Below are positions 1-9,229 of a stretch of 54,558 nucleotides of DNA, in pieces. This stretch comes from Bacteroidales bacterium (GTDB lineage: Bacteria; Bacteroidota; Bacteroidia; Bacteroidales; UBA3824): assembly GCA_017412115.1 (NCBI GenBank), contig JAFPYR010000081.1, positions 1 to 54,558 on the forward strand. The letters run 5' to 3'. The notes under the pieces were generated by a model, which did not search any database, had not been told where the DNA came from, and worked only from the letters and a program-made list of their open reading frames with translations. Both the position numbers and the translations under genes were made by a program. How positions within the stretch are numbered: the first letter of the stretch is position 1; every line of letters begins with the position of its first letter.

Positions 1-1490
1 AGGCTGCGGATTTCGGTTTGCAACTCTTTCATCTTGGAGTCAAAATCTATCTGCTCGTCACGGTTGGCAAACTCGATGTATTTGCTTGGCACAAGGCTCC
101 AACCTTTTTGCTCTATTTCGGAGATGGTGGCGGAGTAGCAATATTCGGGTACGTTGCGGTATGTGTCTTTTGCGCCTTCGCGCTGCCAATTGTGAAAGTT
201 TTGCGCTATCTGGGTTATCTGTTCGGGCGAAAACTGTATGTATTTTTTCTCAAACGGCTCGCCCCACTGACGCAGGTCGATGAAGAGCACTTCGTTTTCA
301 CGGTCGCGGTAATGAATCTCCTCGCCGTTTTTGGTAACAACTCTTGCTTTCTTGTTGTTGTTGAGTATCCAAAGCGTAACGCTGATGTCAGTAGAATAAA
401 ACATATTGCGTGGCAGTATGGCTATTGCTTCCACTTTGTCGTTTTGGATGAGAGCCTTTCGGATTTTGAGTTCCGTTCCGTCTGCGCTGAGTGCGCCATT
501 GGAAAGTAGGAATCCCGCAGTGCCGCTATTAGAAAGTTTTGAGAGTATGTTGAGAATCCATCCGTAGTTGGCGTTGGTGGAAGGCGGAATTTCGTAGCCC
601 TGCCAACGCGGGTCGTCGGTGAGTTGGTTGTCTTCGCGCCAATCTTTTTGGTTGAATGGAGGATTAGCCATTATATAGTCGGCTTTGAGGTCTTTGTGCT
701 GGTCGTTGTGGAACGTGTCGCCCTGTTTGATGTCGCCTGAAATGCCACGTATGGCGAGGTTCATTCGCGCAAGTTTAAATGTTGTGTTGGTGTTTTCCTG
801 ACCGTAAACGCTGATGTTTTTTTGGTTGCCGTGGTGCGCCTTCACAAATTTCATCGACTGCACAAACATACCGCCCGAGCCACAACACGGGTCGTAAATC
901 TTGCCGTCGTATGGCTCAATCATTTCGGCTATGAGGTTGACAACGGTTTTAGGGGTGTAGTATTCGCCTTTGCCTTTGCCTTCTGCTATGGCAAATTTTC
1001 CAAGAAAATATTCGTAGACGCGCCCTATAAGGTCGTTTTCAGAGTCTTTGATGGTGTCGAGTTTGTTTATTTCGTCGAGGAGCGAGGCAAATTTAGTTTT
1101 GTCGAGACCGAGATTTGAGTAATAGTTGTTTGGCAATGCGCCCGCCAACTGCTTGTTTTTTTTCTCGATGTCGGTAAGTGCGTCGTCGATGATTTTGAAA
1201 ATTTCCGACTGTTTGGCGTTTGCCATAATGTACGACCAACGGCACTCTTCAGGCAGATAAAAAACATTTTCTGCGGTGTAAAATTCCACTTGGTCGATAT
1301 ATTCTTGAAGTCCCTGCTCTATGAGTTCGTGTTTGCGCACGTCGAATCTGTCGCCGGCATATTTCAAGAATATCAGGCTCAGCACCACGTGTTTATATTC
1401 AGCCGGCTCCACGGCGCCGCGCAGTTTGTTGCACGACTCCCAAAGAGCGGCCTCCATAGATTTTTCCTGTTTTTTCGATTGTTTTGCCAT
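1..1490 (-). CDS. hsdM: Type I restriction-modification methyltransferase subunit HsdM (3' end outside window)
   Basis: N6-adenine methyltransferase subunit of a type I restriction-modification system. The reading frame is open from an ATG at 1490 to the left edge, about 496 codons, so nearly the whole of a typical HsdM is present but the C-terminus is missing. The N-terminal helical domain (residues about 1-140) is followed by the S-adenosylmethionine fold with YDPCCGSGGM near residue 200 and the catalytic motif ANPPF at 654-668, about residue 275. The hsdS and hsdR genes would be expected to the left. It lies 51 bases downstream of the broken CBASS-like pair on the same strand, so the two form a small defence cluster. 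Family assignment is secure; the activity of the whole system cannot be judged. Confidence 0.93.
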   Translation of the reverse strand, partial: MAKQSKKQEKSMEAALWESCNKLRGAVEPAEYKHVVLSLIFLKYAGDRFDVRKHELIEQGLQEYIDQVEFYTAENVFYLPEECRWSYIMANAKQSEIFKIIDDALTDIEKKNKQLAGALPNNYYSNLGLDKTKFASLLDEINKLDTIKDSENDLIGRVYEYFLGKFAIAEGKGKGEYYTPKTVVNLIAEMIEPYDGKIYDPCCGSGGMFVQSMKFVKAHHGNQKNISVYGQENTNTTFKLARMNLAIRGISGDIKQGDTFHNDQHKDLKADYIMANPPFNQKDWREDNQLTDDPRWQGYEIPPSTNANYGWILNILSKLSNSGTAGFLLSNGALSADGTELKIRKALIQNDKVEAIAILPRNMFYSTDISVTLWILNNNKKARVVTKNGEEIHYRDRENEVLFIDLRQWGEPFEKKYIQFSPEQITQIAQNFHNWQREGAKDTYRNVPEYCYSATISEIEQKGWSLVPSKYIEFANRDEQIDFDSKMKELQTEIRS

Positions 1491-1541
1491 TTCAAAAGTT
1501 TAAATCCACGAAGCAAATATATAAAAAAATAGTAAATAAAA

Positions 1542-2099
1542 CTACTTTCTTAATTTTTCTGGAAGTAAAATATTAATTTCTTCATTACTGAATGTCATTT
1601 CTTCGTTTTGTTTGAGCGCTTGGGATGCGTTATCATATGCTTTTGCAATTGTCCTTGGTGCGCCCTTGTAGATGTCTTTCAGTTTATTTTGAAGTTCATC
1701 TCGTTTTATTATAACTTGTTCAATTTCAATTGTTTCCGAATTAATATCCGTTAGCAAAGAAAGATATGATTCTCTAATATTCCATAAATCAACCGCAGCA
1801 CTAGCATGCTTTTGTGCTAATCCACCTAAATCGTTGTTTTTGCAGTAAAGATTAATACCAAGAAGGATGGCTGATAAAAAAGTAGATATATATGTAGCAA
1901 TACTATTATTATTGCTCAATATTACAGCAATTAATCCTGATGTTGTTAAAGCAGATAGTATTATTTGTATGATTTTGAGTGCATTATTGCGTTTCCAAAG
2001 GATGTCGGCACATTTTTCCTATGTTTTATGTGACCATACAACCCTTGCGTAACATTCTCTTATTTGAGCTTCTATTGTATTAAGATTCTTATTTGCCAT
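1542..2099 (-). pseudogene. SLATT-type two-helix membrane effector of a CBASS-like locus, interrupted by in-frame amber codon
   Basis: Reading from the ATG at 2099, the protein begins MANKNLNTIEAQIRECYARV and runs to SHKT, then meets TAG at 2021-2019 (codon 27). The same frame continues at once with EKCADILWKRN and stays open to 1542, about 185 codons in all. The continuation has two hydrophobic helices (ALTTSGLIAVIL and TFLSAILLGINLY) and a C-terminal coiled region, the layout of SLATT proteins, which are pore-type effectors paired with nucleotide second-messenger synthases. A C-to-T change from CAG would explain the stop. Initiation at an internal TTG (1919) would lose the first helix. It starts 14 bases after the cyclase. 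Homology to SLATT is from pattern recognition, not a search. It is probably inactive unless the amber is read through. Confidence 0.72.
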
Positions 2100-2112
2100 T
2101 TTTAGAAATATT

Positions 2113-2920
2113 TTAATCTTTCGACATAAAATTTAGTACTGCCCGTAGTACGTCAATACATTTTGTAACATCAACATCCTCTTCACTGCCTGGTGCAGTA
2201 AGGGAAAAGTTTGTACTTGAACACTCTTTGATATAACTTTTGTTCATAAGTTCCCATTGGCTGTGAGACAATTTCACCCTCCCTAAGCCAATGCCAATCC
2301 CCAATATATTTATAGACAAAACTATCAATGACAATCCCAGGAAGATGATAATTCCTGAAATAATTATCACGAATACTTCGTATATGTTTACATGTATCAA
2401 ATAACAAGCCGTTGCTTTTTTTATTTAGTTCTTTCATTGCTTTTTGTTCGTCTTTTGGATTGGTAGTTTTCCATTTGCCACCCATATTTGTGTCTGGATA
2501 ATCATATCTTTTATTCCAATTTCCCCAATAATCCATTTGACGAAATGCGGGTAAAACTTCAAATTTTATGCCGTCATAAAAGTCAATAACAACAACCTGT
2601 CCGTCAGCGTGGATATTGCTATTGGGATATGTGTTTAATATGGCATTCTTTAATGCTTGAAGTAATCTTGATTGCCCATTGCCTTTTTGATTATCGAATC
2701 GTTCGTATTCATTTCGTGGTAGTTCTACGAGAATGTCAATATCACTTGTATCAATAGCAGTTCCCCTTCCATAAGATCCTACGTAAAAACTGTGTTCTGT
2801 TTCACTTTCACTATTCCAAAATTCCTGATTAACGGCTTTTGTAATTCGTTTGTATCTTTTTGATATTATAGAAAGTTGTTGTTGATTTATTCTTTCTCCC
2901 TTTTTCCCTACTAAATCCAT
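2113..2920 (-). pseudogene. CD-NTase (SMODS) cyclic nucleotide synthase of a CBASS-like locus, frameshifted near C-terminus
   Basis: Nucleotidyltransferase of the CD-NTase/SMODS group, which makes cyclic oligonucleotides on phage infection. The active-site signature GSYGRGTAIDTSDIDILVEL is at residues about 48-67, and a third acidic residue is supplied by VVVIDFYDGIKFEVLPAF. The frame starting at 2920 ends at 2183 with an unlike tail after QPMGTYEQKLYQRVF. The expected ending, TAPGSEEDVDVTKCIDVLR then NFMSKD, is found in the next frame, ending at 2113. The crossover lies near 2205-2225, consistent with one inserted base or two lost. The catalytic core is intact but the terminal helices are replaced by junk. 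It sits between dnaK and the SLATT gene on the same strand. Confidence 0.78.
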
Positions 2921-2937
2921 AGTAATAGTTTTTTTAA

Positions 2938-2968
2938 AATAGGTGTAATGTGTTGGATTACACCTATT
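2938..2968 (-). terminator. Hairpin between dnaK and the CBASS-like genes
   Basis: A 12-bp perfect stem (AATAGGTGTAAT and its complement) with a 7-base loop lies 28 bases past the dnaK stop. On the dnaK strand it is followed by a short T run, then A residues, so it is a plausible but weak intrinsic terminator. Confidence 0.55.
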
Positions 2969-2996
2969 TATGATTATTACTTGTTATTTATTCTAC

Positions 2997-4925
2997 CTAT
3001 TTCACCTCCTCATAATCCACGTCGGTAACGTTGTCGCCACCGTTGCCGGCATTATTGTTGGTGTTTTGTTGAGCGTTGTTCTGAGGACCGGGCTGAGGAC
3101 CACTTTGTGCACCTGCTTGACCTGCACCTGCGTTGTACATATCCTGACTTGCTGCTTGGAAAACTGTATTCAATTTTGCTGATGCAGCGTCAATTGCAGG
3201 AATGTCTTGACGTTTGTGAGCATCTTTCAACTCGTTCAAAGCCTGCTCTATCGGGGCTTTCTTTTCTGCCGGAATCTTGTCGCCGTATTCTTTCAACGCT
3301 TTTTCCGTCTGGAAAATCAAACTATCTGCTTGATTGATTTTTTCGATTTTCTCTTTCTCGGCTTTGTCGGCAGCCTCGTTGGCTTTTGCCTCGTTTTTCA
3401 TTCTCTCGATTTCGTCCTGTGAAAGTCCTGACGAAGCCTCAATTCTGATATTCTGACTCTTACCGGTTGCTTTATCTTTTGCTGAAACGTTCAGGATACC
3501 GTTAGCGTCGATGTCGAATGTAACTTCGATTTGCGGAACGTTTCTCGGTGCCGGCGGCAAACCGTCCAAGTGAAATTTACCCAAAGTCTTGTTGTCTTTG
3601 GCCATAGAACGCTCGCCTTGCAAAACGTGAATTTCAACAGAAGGCTGATTGTCAACCGCCGTGGTGAAAGTTTCAGTCTTTTTGCAAGGAATTGTGGTGT
3701 TAGATTCAATAAGTTTTGTCATAACGCCACCCATGGTTTCAATACCAAGTGAAAGCGGTGTAACGTCAAGCAATACAACGTCTTTAACATCACCAGTCAA
3801 AACGCCGCCCTGAATTGAAGCACCTACTGCCACAACTTCGTCGGGGTTAACGCCTTTTGAAGGTTTCTTGCCGAAGAATTGTTCAACTTCCGCCTGAACC
3901 GCCGGAATACGTGATGAACCACCTACGAGGATAACTTCGTTGATGTCAGAGGGCTGCATGCCTGCGTCTGCCAAAGCCTGACGGCAGGGAGCGATACAAG
4001 CCTTAATCAAATGGTCGCACAACTGCTCGAATTTAGAACGTGTCAAAGTCAAAACCAAGTGCTTCGGAACACCGTCAACCGGCATGATGTAAGGCAGGTT
4101 GATTTCTGTTGAAGACGATGATGAAAGTTCGATTTTAGCCTTTTCAGCAGCCTCTTTCAAACGCTGCAAAGCCATTGCGTCTTTTCTGAGGTCAACGCCG
4201 TTTTCTTTCTGGAACTCGTCAGCCATCCAGTTGATGATTTCCTGGTCGAAATCGTCGCCGCCCAAGTGTGTGTCGCCGTTTGTTGACTTAACCTCGAAAA
4301 TACCGTCGCCGAGTTCGAGGATTGAAATATCGAATGTACCGCCGCCCAAGTCGAATACGGCGATTTTCATATCTTTTCCGCCTTTGTCAAGACCGTAAGC
4401 CAAAGCCGCTGCGGTAGGCTCGTTGACGATACGGCGGACTTTCAAGCCCGCGATTTCGCCAGCCTCTTTTGTAGCCTGACGCTGTGAGTCAGAGAAATAT
4501 GCCGGAACAGTGATAACGGCTTCCGTAACTTCCTGACCGAGATAGTCTTCGGCGGTTTTTTTCATTTTTTGAAGAATCATTGCCGAAATCTCCTGAGGAG
4601 TATACTGACGGTCGTTAATCAAAACTCTCGGAGTGTTGTTGTCGCCGCGTACTACTTTATAAGGTACTCTTTCAACTTCTTTTGTAACTTGGTCGAAAGT
4701 CTCGCCCATAAAACGTTTGATAGAATAAACGGTGTTGTGAGGGTTGGTGATAGCCTGACGTTTAGCCGGATCGCCGACTTTTCTTTCACCGTTATCAAGA
4801 AATGCTACGATAGAAGGAGTTGTTCTTTTGCCTTCTGAGTTAGCGATTACAACGGGTTCGTTACCTTCCATGACCGAAACGCACGAGTTTGTGGTTCCTA
4901 AGTCGATACCAATAATTTTTGACAT
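2997..4925 (-). CDS. dnaK: Chaperone protein DnaK (Hsp70)
   Basis: Cytosolic ATP-dependent Hsp70 chaperone, working with DnaJ and GrpE. Length (642 residues) is normal. The N-terminus [20 protein letters not shown] carries the phosphate-1 motif, [19 protein letters not shown] the second phosphate motif, and [11 protein letters not shown] the adenosine motif. The substrate domain follows, and the C-terminus is Gln/Asn/Gly-rich, ending [11 protein letters not shown], the usual acidic tail. It is transcribed alone: dnaJ and grpE are not adjacent. The upstream region holds a cluster of TGACA repeats that may mediate heat-shock control. No oddities. Confidence 0.98.
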   Translation of the reverse strand: MSKIIGIDLGTTNSCVSVMEGNEPVVIANSEGKRTTPSIVAFLDNGERKVGDPAKRQAITNPHNTVYSIKRFMGETFDQVTKEVERVPYKVVRGDNNTPRVLINDRQYTPQEISAMILQKMKKTAEDYLGQEVTEAVITVPAYFSDSQRQATKEAGEIAGLKVRRIVNEPTAAALAYGLDKGGKDMKIAVFDLGGGTFDISILELGDGIFEVKSTNGDTHLGGDDFDQEIINWMADEFQKENGVDLRKDAMALQRLKEAAEKAKIELSSSSSTEINLPYIMPVDGVPKHLVLTLTRSKFEQLCDHLIKACIAPCRQALADAGMQPSDINEVILVGGSSRIPAVQAEVEQFFGKKPSKGVNPDEVVAVGASIQGGVLTGDVKDVVLLDVTPLSLGIETMGGVMTKLIESNTTIPCKKTETFTTAVDNQPSVEIHVLQGERSMAKDNKTLGKFHLDGLPPAPRNVPQIEVTFDIDANGILNVSAKDKATGKSQNIRIEASSGLSQDEIERMKNEAKANEAADKAEKEKIEKINQADSLIFQTEKALKEYGDKIPAEKKAPIEQALNELKDAHKRQDIPAIDAASAKLNTVFQAASQDMYNAGAGQAGAQSGPQPGPQNNAQQNTNNNAGNGGDNVTDVDYEEVK

Positions 4926-5084
4926 ATCTTTTAAAGTTTTAAATTTATTTTCTAAAAATGTTTACGCCCTTACATTTACAATCATTATGCCGCAAAATTT
5001 TTATTTTCTTTTAATTTTATAAGATAACGTTTTGAATTATAATTAGTTATAAAATTTTGGCACGATTTATCATTTGGCATGACA

Positions 5085-5180
5085 CTGACAAAGAAAATTA
5101 TTTTTACGGCAAAATGTCAGTTTTTGGGGCGAAATGTCAGTTTTTTAGATATGACAAAATGTCAGATATGACAAAATGAC
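5085..5180 (-). promoter_or_regulatory. Cluster of CTGACA/TGTCAG repeats upstream of dnaK
   Basis: Within about 100 bases upstream of dnaK there are CTGACA at 5085-5090, TGTCAG at 5115-5120 and 5135-5140, a palindrome TGACAAAATGTCA at 5152-5164, and a further half-site near 5169-5180. Read on the dnaK strand these are repeated CTGACATTTTG-like units with a period near 20 bases. A stress-regulator operator or promoter set is inferred. The repeats run up to the esterase stop codon at 5189, so they belong to dnaK control. Confidence 0.5.
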
Positions 5181-5188
5181 GTAAAAAA

Positions 5189-6337
5189 TTATTCTTTGTA
5201 TAATAGGAAATCGTCGATAAATTTTTCAACGATTGGGTATTGGCTTAGAGGTAATTGACAATGTCCGTGTCCGCCGACTATATCCCATGCAAAACGTTCT
5301 GAAATGTTGAATTTTTCCCAAACTTTTTTCGCTTCTTGCGCTGAAACTTCCATTGAACTGTCAGCCAGCCATTTAAAATCGGGATTGCCTAACAAAAGCA
5401 ATGCTCGCGGACATACCAAAGCGCATAATTCATGTTGATCGTATGGCAGACGAAAAACGTTATCCCCTGAAAAATTCTCTTTTTGACTTTCTAAAAACCA
5501 ATGATAATCGGTTTTGTCAATGTTTTCAATATCGTCTTTCCCGTATGAGGCACGCCATGAGGCTGCACCGCCGCCTCCGGGCTCTTGAGCTATCGTTAGA
5601 GCTATTCTCGAATCTAATGCTCCGCAATAAAGTGCCATTTTGCCGGCATACGAGCAGCCTGTAACTCCTATTCTTGACATCGAAATTTTCGTTTTCTCTT
5701 CTCCTAATTGTTGCAAACCGTCAATCAAACGGCTTAAACCCCATGCCCATTCACTGTACGCACCGTTGTTTTTAAGTTCGGGATAAAGCCTGTCAAAATT
5801 ATGTTCGCCTCTTTCATGATGAGGACGCCACTGCGAATAATCGTTTACTTGCGCCTCGTGATAAATCATTTTAGCAACGGGACGTCCCTCAAAAATACTA
5901 TCAGGCAGCGAAATAACACTTGTGCCAATCATCAAGGCGTATGGCGCTTTGCCGTTTTTGGGATAAATTATCGTAGAACGTAGTACCAATTCTTCATTTT
6001 TTACCTTAACTTTCACCTCTAACGTGTCGCCGTCCATGCGGGCAAAAATTTGAGATTGACTGACCGAGGGTTTTTCTCCGATGCCGTAATGCTCAATCAT
6101 GCCGGAAATCTCATTGCGACGTTTTTCCCAATCTTTGTATTTTTTAACGCCTTCAAGCGCATCGGGAAGTGTGCGGCAAATTTTTAAATCTTTAGCCTCA
6201 GGATAAAAAATTTTGGAATTCTCTTTTAACGGTTTTTCTTCGTTAAAATAACGCCCGATTTCTTTGTTTTGGGCTAATAGGTTGAAATTCATCGTAATAC
6301 ATAACGCTGAGGAAATTAATAATTTTATGTTTTTCAT
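5189..6337 (-). CDS. Glucuronoyl esterase-like alpha/beta hydrolase, CE15 family, exported
   Basis: Predicted 4-O-methyl-glucuronoyl methylesterase, an enzyme that cuts ester links between glucuronoxylan and lignin. An N-terminal signal peptide ends near LLAQ (residue about 23). The nucleophile serine is in GVTGCSYAGK, matching the family's GCSxxGK; a catalytic acid lies in AQEPGGGGAASWR; a histidine candidate is in VGGHGHCQLP near the C-terminus. The length of 382 residues fits single-domain CE15 enzymes. It stands alone on the minus strand, divergent from the barrel/sigma operon. Family call is from these motifs; substrate is inferred from the family. Confidence 0.85.
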   Translation of the reverse strand: MKNIKLLISSALCITMNFNLLAQNKEIGRYFNEEKPLKENSKIFYPEAKDLKICRTLPDALEGVKKYKDWEKRRNEISGMIEHYGIGEKPSVSQSQIFARMDGDTLEVKVKVKNEELVLRSTIIYPKNGKAPYALMIGTSVISLPDSIFEGRPVAKMIYHEAQVNDYSQWRPHHERGEHNFDRLYPELKNNGAYSEWAWGLSRLIDGLQQLGEEKTKISMSRIGVTGCSYAGKMALYCGALDSRIALTIAQEPGGGGAASWRASYGKDDIENIDKTDYHWFLESQKENFSGDNVFRLPYDQHELCALVCPRALLLLGNPDFKWLADSSMEVSAQEAKKVWEKFNISERFAWDIVGGHGHCQLPLSQYPIVEKFIDDFLLYKE

Positions 6338-6391
6338 AATGGTTTAAGATTAAAAATAAATTATAATGCAAAAATACGAAAAAAAATAATT

Positions 6392-6399
6392 TATTTTTG
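6392..6399 (+). promoter_or_regulatory. Bacteroidota -7 box for the barrel/sigma operon
   Basis: TATTTTTG matches the TAnnTTTG -7 consensus and lies 60 bases upstream of the start at 6459. A convincing -33 box is not obvious. Confidence 0.4.
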
Positions 6400-6458
6400 T
6401 AACTTTTTTTCTGCTAAACCGTCTTACGGGAAAATAATTACAAAAAACTTTAAGAATC

Positions 6459-7649
6459 ATGAAAAGAATATTTTTAATATTAGCAACAGCATTTACTTTT
6501 ACAACTGTTTCTAATGCACAAAACGGTATACCGGCTGAAATTTTTAATTCCCTTGACAGGGCAATCGAAATTCTTGAAGAAAAACAACAAGATTTTGAAG
6601 ACGGTAAAAAAGAATTTCAAAGACTTATCGACAGTATTTCTGCTGTCGTAAATGATTTGAATCAGCAGAAAATCGATGCTTTAATAAACGGAATCAAAGA
6701 TATAGATTCTTCGATTTTGGACACTAAAAGCCGTTTGAAATGTATTGATATGCTGCGTGATGAGTATGACAGAAATAGGAACAAGGATTTTATGATTTCT
6801 GACGGGAAAAATTTAGTGGAAGGAAAATCTACCGAAGAGGGATTTTTAATCACATCTATTTGCGGAAATGATACTGTTATCGTAGAGGCAAATAAAAACG
6901 GTTCGTGCAAAACTATTGTTAAAAACGGCAAAGAAGATGTCGTTGTAAGAAGCGGTGTTTCTGAGAGCAAAGAAGTTTATTCTCATTCTATTTTGCCGCA
7001 CCGTTATGAATTTCGTGTCAAAAGAGTAAAATTTGACAGTCATTTAGGCGGAATATTTTTCGGAATCAACGCTTTGAGAGCTCCAGAAGGTGTGGAAGTT
7101 CCCGATTTTATGAATTTGAACGAAAGCCGCAGTCTGGCTTTGGAAATTTCTTTTATGAGTTTTGACATTCCGTTTTGCAACAATTTCGGAATGGCGGCGG
7201 GTTTTAATTTGGAGTTCAATCATTATTCTTTTTCTACGCAAAAACCATTTGATTTAAAAGTTGTTGATTCTCATGTTTATGCGGATTATCTTTCTCCGGT
7301 TTCAGATTCTTTCAAACGTCATAATTTGAGACTTATATATTTTAATGTGCCGATTATTATGGAATATGGAATTCCTACGCGCTCAGGTGATATTTATGTT
7401 CAGGCGGGTATTAAAGGCGGTGTCAGAATCGGCAGCAGAACAAAACAAGTTTATGAAGTAAACGGCTCAAGAAAGAAAAACTGCGACCGCAGTTCTTTTG
7501 AAACGCAATTGTTAAGATATTCATTTGTCGGCGGTTTAGGCTACGGAGCTTGGCAGATTTACGGAGAATATTCACCCGTACAGCTTTTTAAAGAAGGTCA
7601 CGGTCCGGAACTTTATCCTTTTGCGTTAGGCATTAAACTAAGTTTTTAA
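6459..7649 (+). CDS. Exported outer-membrane beta-barrel protein with N-terminal coiled coil
   Basis: The protein has a signal peptide (MKRIFLILATAFTFTTVSNA), then a long charged heptad region (residues about 25-110) likely to form a coiled coil, then alternating amphipathic segments ending in GIKLSF, a C-terminal pattern with final Phe typical of outer-membrane barrels. It is the first gene of a cluster with an ECF sigma factor (26 bases downstream) and its presumed anti-sigma factor, so it may be a target or sensor of that system. No specific family was recognised beyond a PorT/OmpW-like small barrel. Function unknown. Confidence 0.7.
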   Translation: MKRIFLILATAFTFTTVSNAQNGIPAEIFNSLDRAIEILEEKQQDFEDGKKEFQRLIDSISAVVNDLNQQKIDALINGIKDIDSSILDTKSRLKCIDMLRDEYDRNRNKDFMISDGKNLVEGKSTEEGFLITSICGNDTVIVEANKNGSCKTIVKNGKEDVVVRSGVSESKEVYSHSILPHRYEFRVKRVKFDSHLGGIFFGINALRAPEGVEVPDFMNLNESRSLALEISFMSFDIPFCNNFGMAAGFNLEFNHYSFSTQKPFDLKVVDSHVYADYLSPVSDSFKRHNLRLIYFNVPIIMEYGIPTRSGDIYVQAGIKGGVRIGSRTKQVYEVNGSRKKNCDRSSFETQLLRYSFVGGLGYGAWQIYGEYSPVQLFKEGHGPELYPFALGIKLSF

Positions 7650-7674
7650 TCCTTTCCCTGAAAAAAGAAGTAAG

Positions 7675-8181
7675 ATGACTTTGGAAGAATTTAATAAAAG
7701 TGCGGATTTGTATTCTGACAATCTTTACAGATTTGTCTTAAAAAATTTGCGCGACGAGGATTTGGCTCAAGATACGGTTCAGGAGGCATACGAAAAACTT
7801 TGGCTCAAACATCAGGATATTGATTTTGGAAAATCTAAACCGTATCTTTTTGCCTGCGCTTATCATTCGTTGATAGATGTTGTCAGAAAAAAACGAAATT
7901 GTTTTTTGACCTGCGATGAGGCGGCCGTGAATATTCCTCAAAAACATTTTTCTCAGTTCAGCGGCATTAAAGAGGCTTTGAATGAGGCTTTGAATCAACT
8001 TCCCGCCGAACAAAAAAGCGTAATTCTTTTAAGAGATTACGAAGGTTATTCGTATGATGAGATTTCTCAAATCACGGGTATGACTCTTGCAAGCGTAAAG
8101 GTTTATATTTTTCGCGGCAGGGTTGCGATGAAAAAGAAACTCGAACTTTTAGGTTTAACCGTTAATGATTTGGAGGACTAA
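7675..8181 (+). CDS. ECF-type RNA polymerase sigma-70 factor
   Basis: Alternative sigma factor of 168 residues, the usual ECF length. Region 2 includes LRDEDLAQDTVQEAYEKLW and PYLFACAYHSLIDVVRKK; region 4 includes LPAEQKSVILLRDYEGYSYD followed by the helix-turn-helix ISQITGMTLASVKVYIFRGR. It is directly followed by a membrane protein with an anti-sigma layout, 5 bases after its stop. The pair probably links an envelope signal to transcription. Confidence 0.93.
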   Translation: MTLEEFNKSADLYSDNLYRFVLKNLRDEDLAQDTVQEAYEKLWLKHQDIDFGKSKPYLFACAYHSLIDVVRKKRNCFLTCDEAAVNIPQKHFSQFSGIKEALNEALNQLPAEQKSVILLRDYEGYSYDEISQITGMTLASVKVYIFRGRVAMKKKLELLGLTVNDLED

Positions 8182-8185
8182 AAAA

Positions 8186-9229
8186 ATGGATATAAATTTT
8201 TCTGAAATCGAGGCTTATCTTTTGGATTATGTTGAGGGACGTCTTTCAGAGCAGAAAGCACGTCAGGTTGAGGAATTTTTAGAAAAAAATCCTCAATACG
8301 CTCAAATGCTTGATTGTCAAGAAAAACTCCCTTTGAAGGAATTTTTGGACGATGATGATTCCGTTTTTCTCGAAAAAGATTCTTTGAAGCATACTTTAGA
8401 ATTTGATTTTCAGGATGTTCCGTATTTTGACAGATTGTGTGTCGGAGATTTGGAAGGCGTTTTAACAAAGGACGAGAGGAAAGAAAAACAGCGCATTATC
8501 TACGAAAATCCTGAATTGAAACGTGATGTTTTGCTTTACGAAAAAACGAAACTTTCGGCTGATGAGTCTATAGTTTTCTTGAAAAAAGAAACTTTAAAAC
8601 GCAGAGTTTTAATACCTTGGGTTAAAATATTAGCGGTAGCGGCAATGATTTCGGGTTTGGTTTTGACCTTTTGGTTGAAAAGCGGAAACGATTTTGAAAT
8701 TTCACCTGTTTCTTTTGCTTCGCATCAAGTAGCGCAGAGAGAAATTTCTGTTGCGCATGAGACTCTTGAAACTGAATCGCTTGAAACTAAACCGCTTGAA
8801 AATAAAACTCTTGAAAATAAAACTTTGAAAAATAATACCGTTAAAAATCAAGAACCTCAAAATCTTGTTAGTTGTTATACTGAAAAAATTGACGATGGAA
8901 CCAAAGTTGATGATATTTTTCAAGAAGATGAAATAGGGCAGGAGGGGGATTTTGTTTCGGTTGATTTTTCAAAAATCAGGATTGAGCAAAAGGAGTTTTC
9001 GGGAGTTGATGAAAATATTAAAAACTATGTGGCGGATGAAGATTTTTATGATGATATTTCTTGGAATGAGATAATTAAGCCCGATTTTATAGGCAGTAAA
9101 ATTTACCGTCTCAAACGCAAATTCCGTGTGGAACTCACCCGCGGTAACGACGGACGTTTCAAGACTTTAACTATTGTTACCTCCGATAAAACGTATTGCC
9201 TTAGCAAACGGGATAAATTATTCCGTTAA
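8186..9229 (+). CDS. Probable membrane-bound anti-sigma factor with duplicated N-terminal domain
   Basis: The start at 8186 (MDINFSEIEAYLLDYVEGRL) is preferred over an in-frame ATG at 8165 because GGAGGA lies 8 bases upstream and the family N-terminus begins here. A cytosolic N-terminal part holds two similar units: YVEGRLSEQKARQVEEFLEK... then DSVFLEKDSLK, and GDLEGVLTKDERKEKQRIIY... then ESIVFLKKETLKR. One transmembrane helix follows (WVKILAVAAMISGLVLTFWL), then a Thr/Leu/Glu/Lys/Asn short-repeat linker (residues about 195-225) and a basic C-terminal domain outside the membrane. Position after an ECF sigma gene supports the anti-sigma role; no zinc-binding HxxxCxxC motif is seen. Its stop overlaps that of the convergent dehydrogenase. 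Confidence 0.75.
   Translation: MDINFSEIEAYLLDYVEGRLSEQKARQVEEFLEKNPQYAQMLDCQEKLPLKEFLDDDDSVFLEKDSLKHTLEFDFQDVPYFDRLCVGDLEGVLTKDERKEKQRIIYENPELKRDVLLYEKTKLSADESIVFLKKETLKRRVLIPWVKILAVAAMISGLVLTFWLKSGNDFEISPVSFASHQVAQREISVAHETLETESLETKPLENKTLENKTLKNNTVKNQEPQNLVSCYTEKIDDGTKVDDIFQEDEIGQEGDFVSVDFSKIRIEQKEFSGVDENIKNYVADEDFYDDISWNEIIKPDFIGSKIYRLKRKFRVELTRGNDGRFKTLTIVTSDKTYCLSKRDKLFR

Noticed and set aside
1067..1267. Minus-strand open frame in the hsdM region
   Set aside because: It is a shadow; the true frame from 1490 is open to the left edge and carries the methyltransferase motifs.
5059..5080. Sigma-54 promoter (TGGCAC...TTGGCA) upstream of dnaK
   Set aside because: The spacing between the GG and GC elements is 16 instead of 10 bases.
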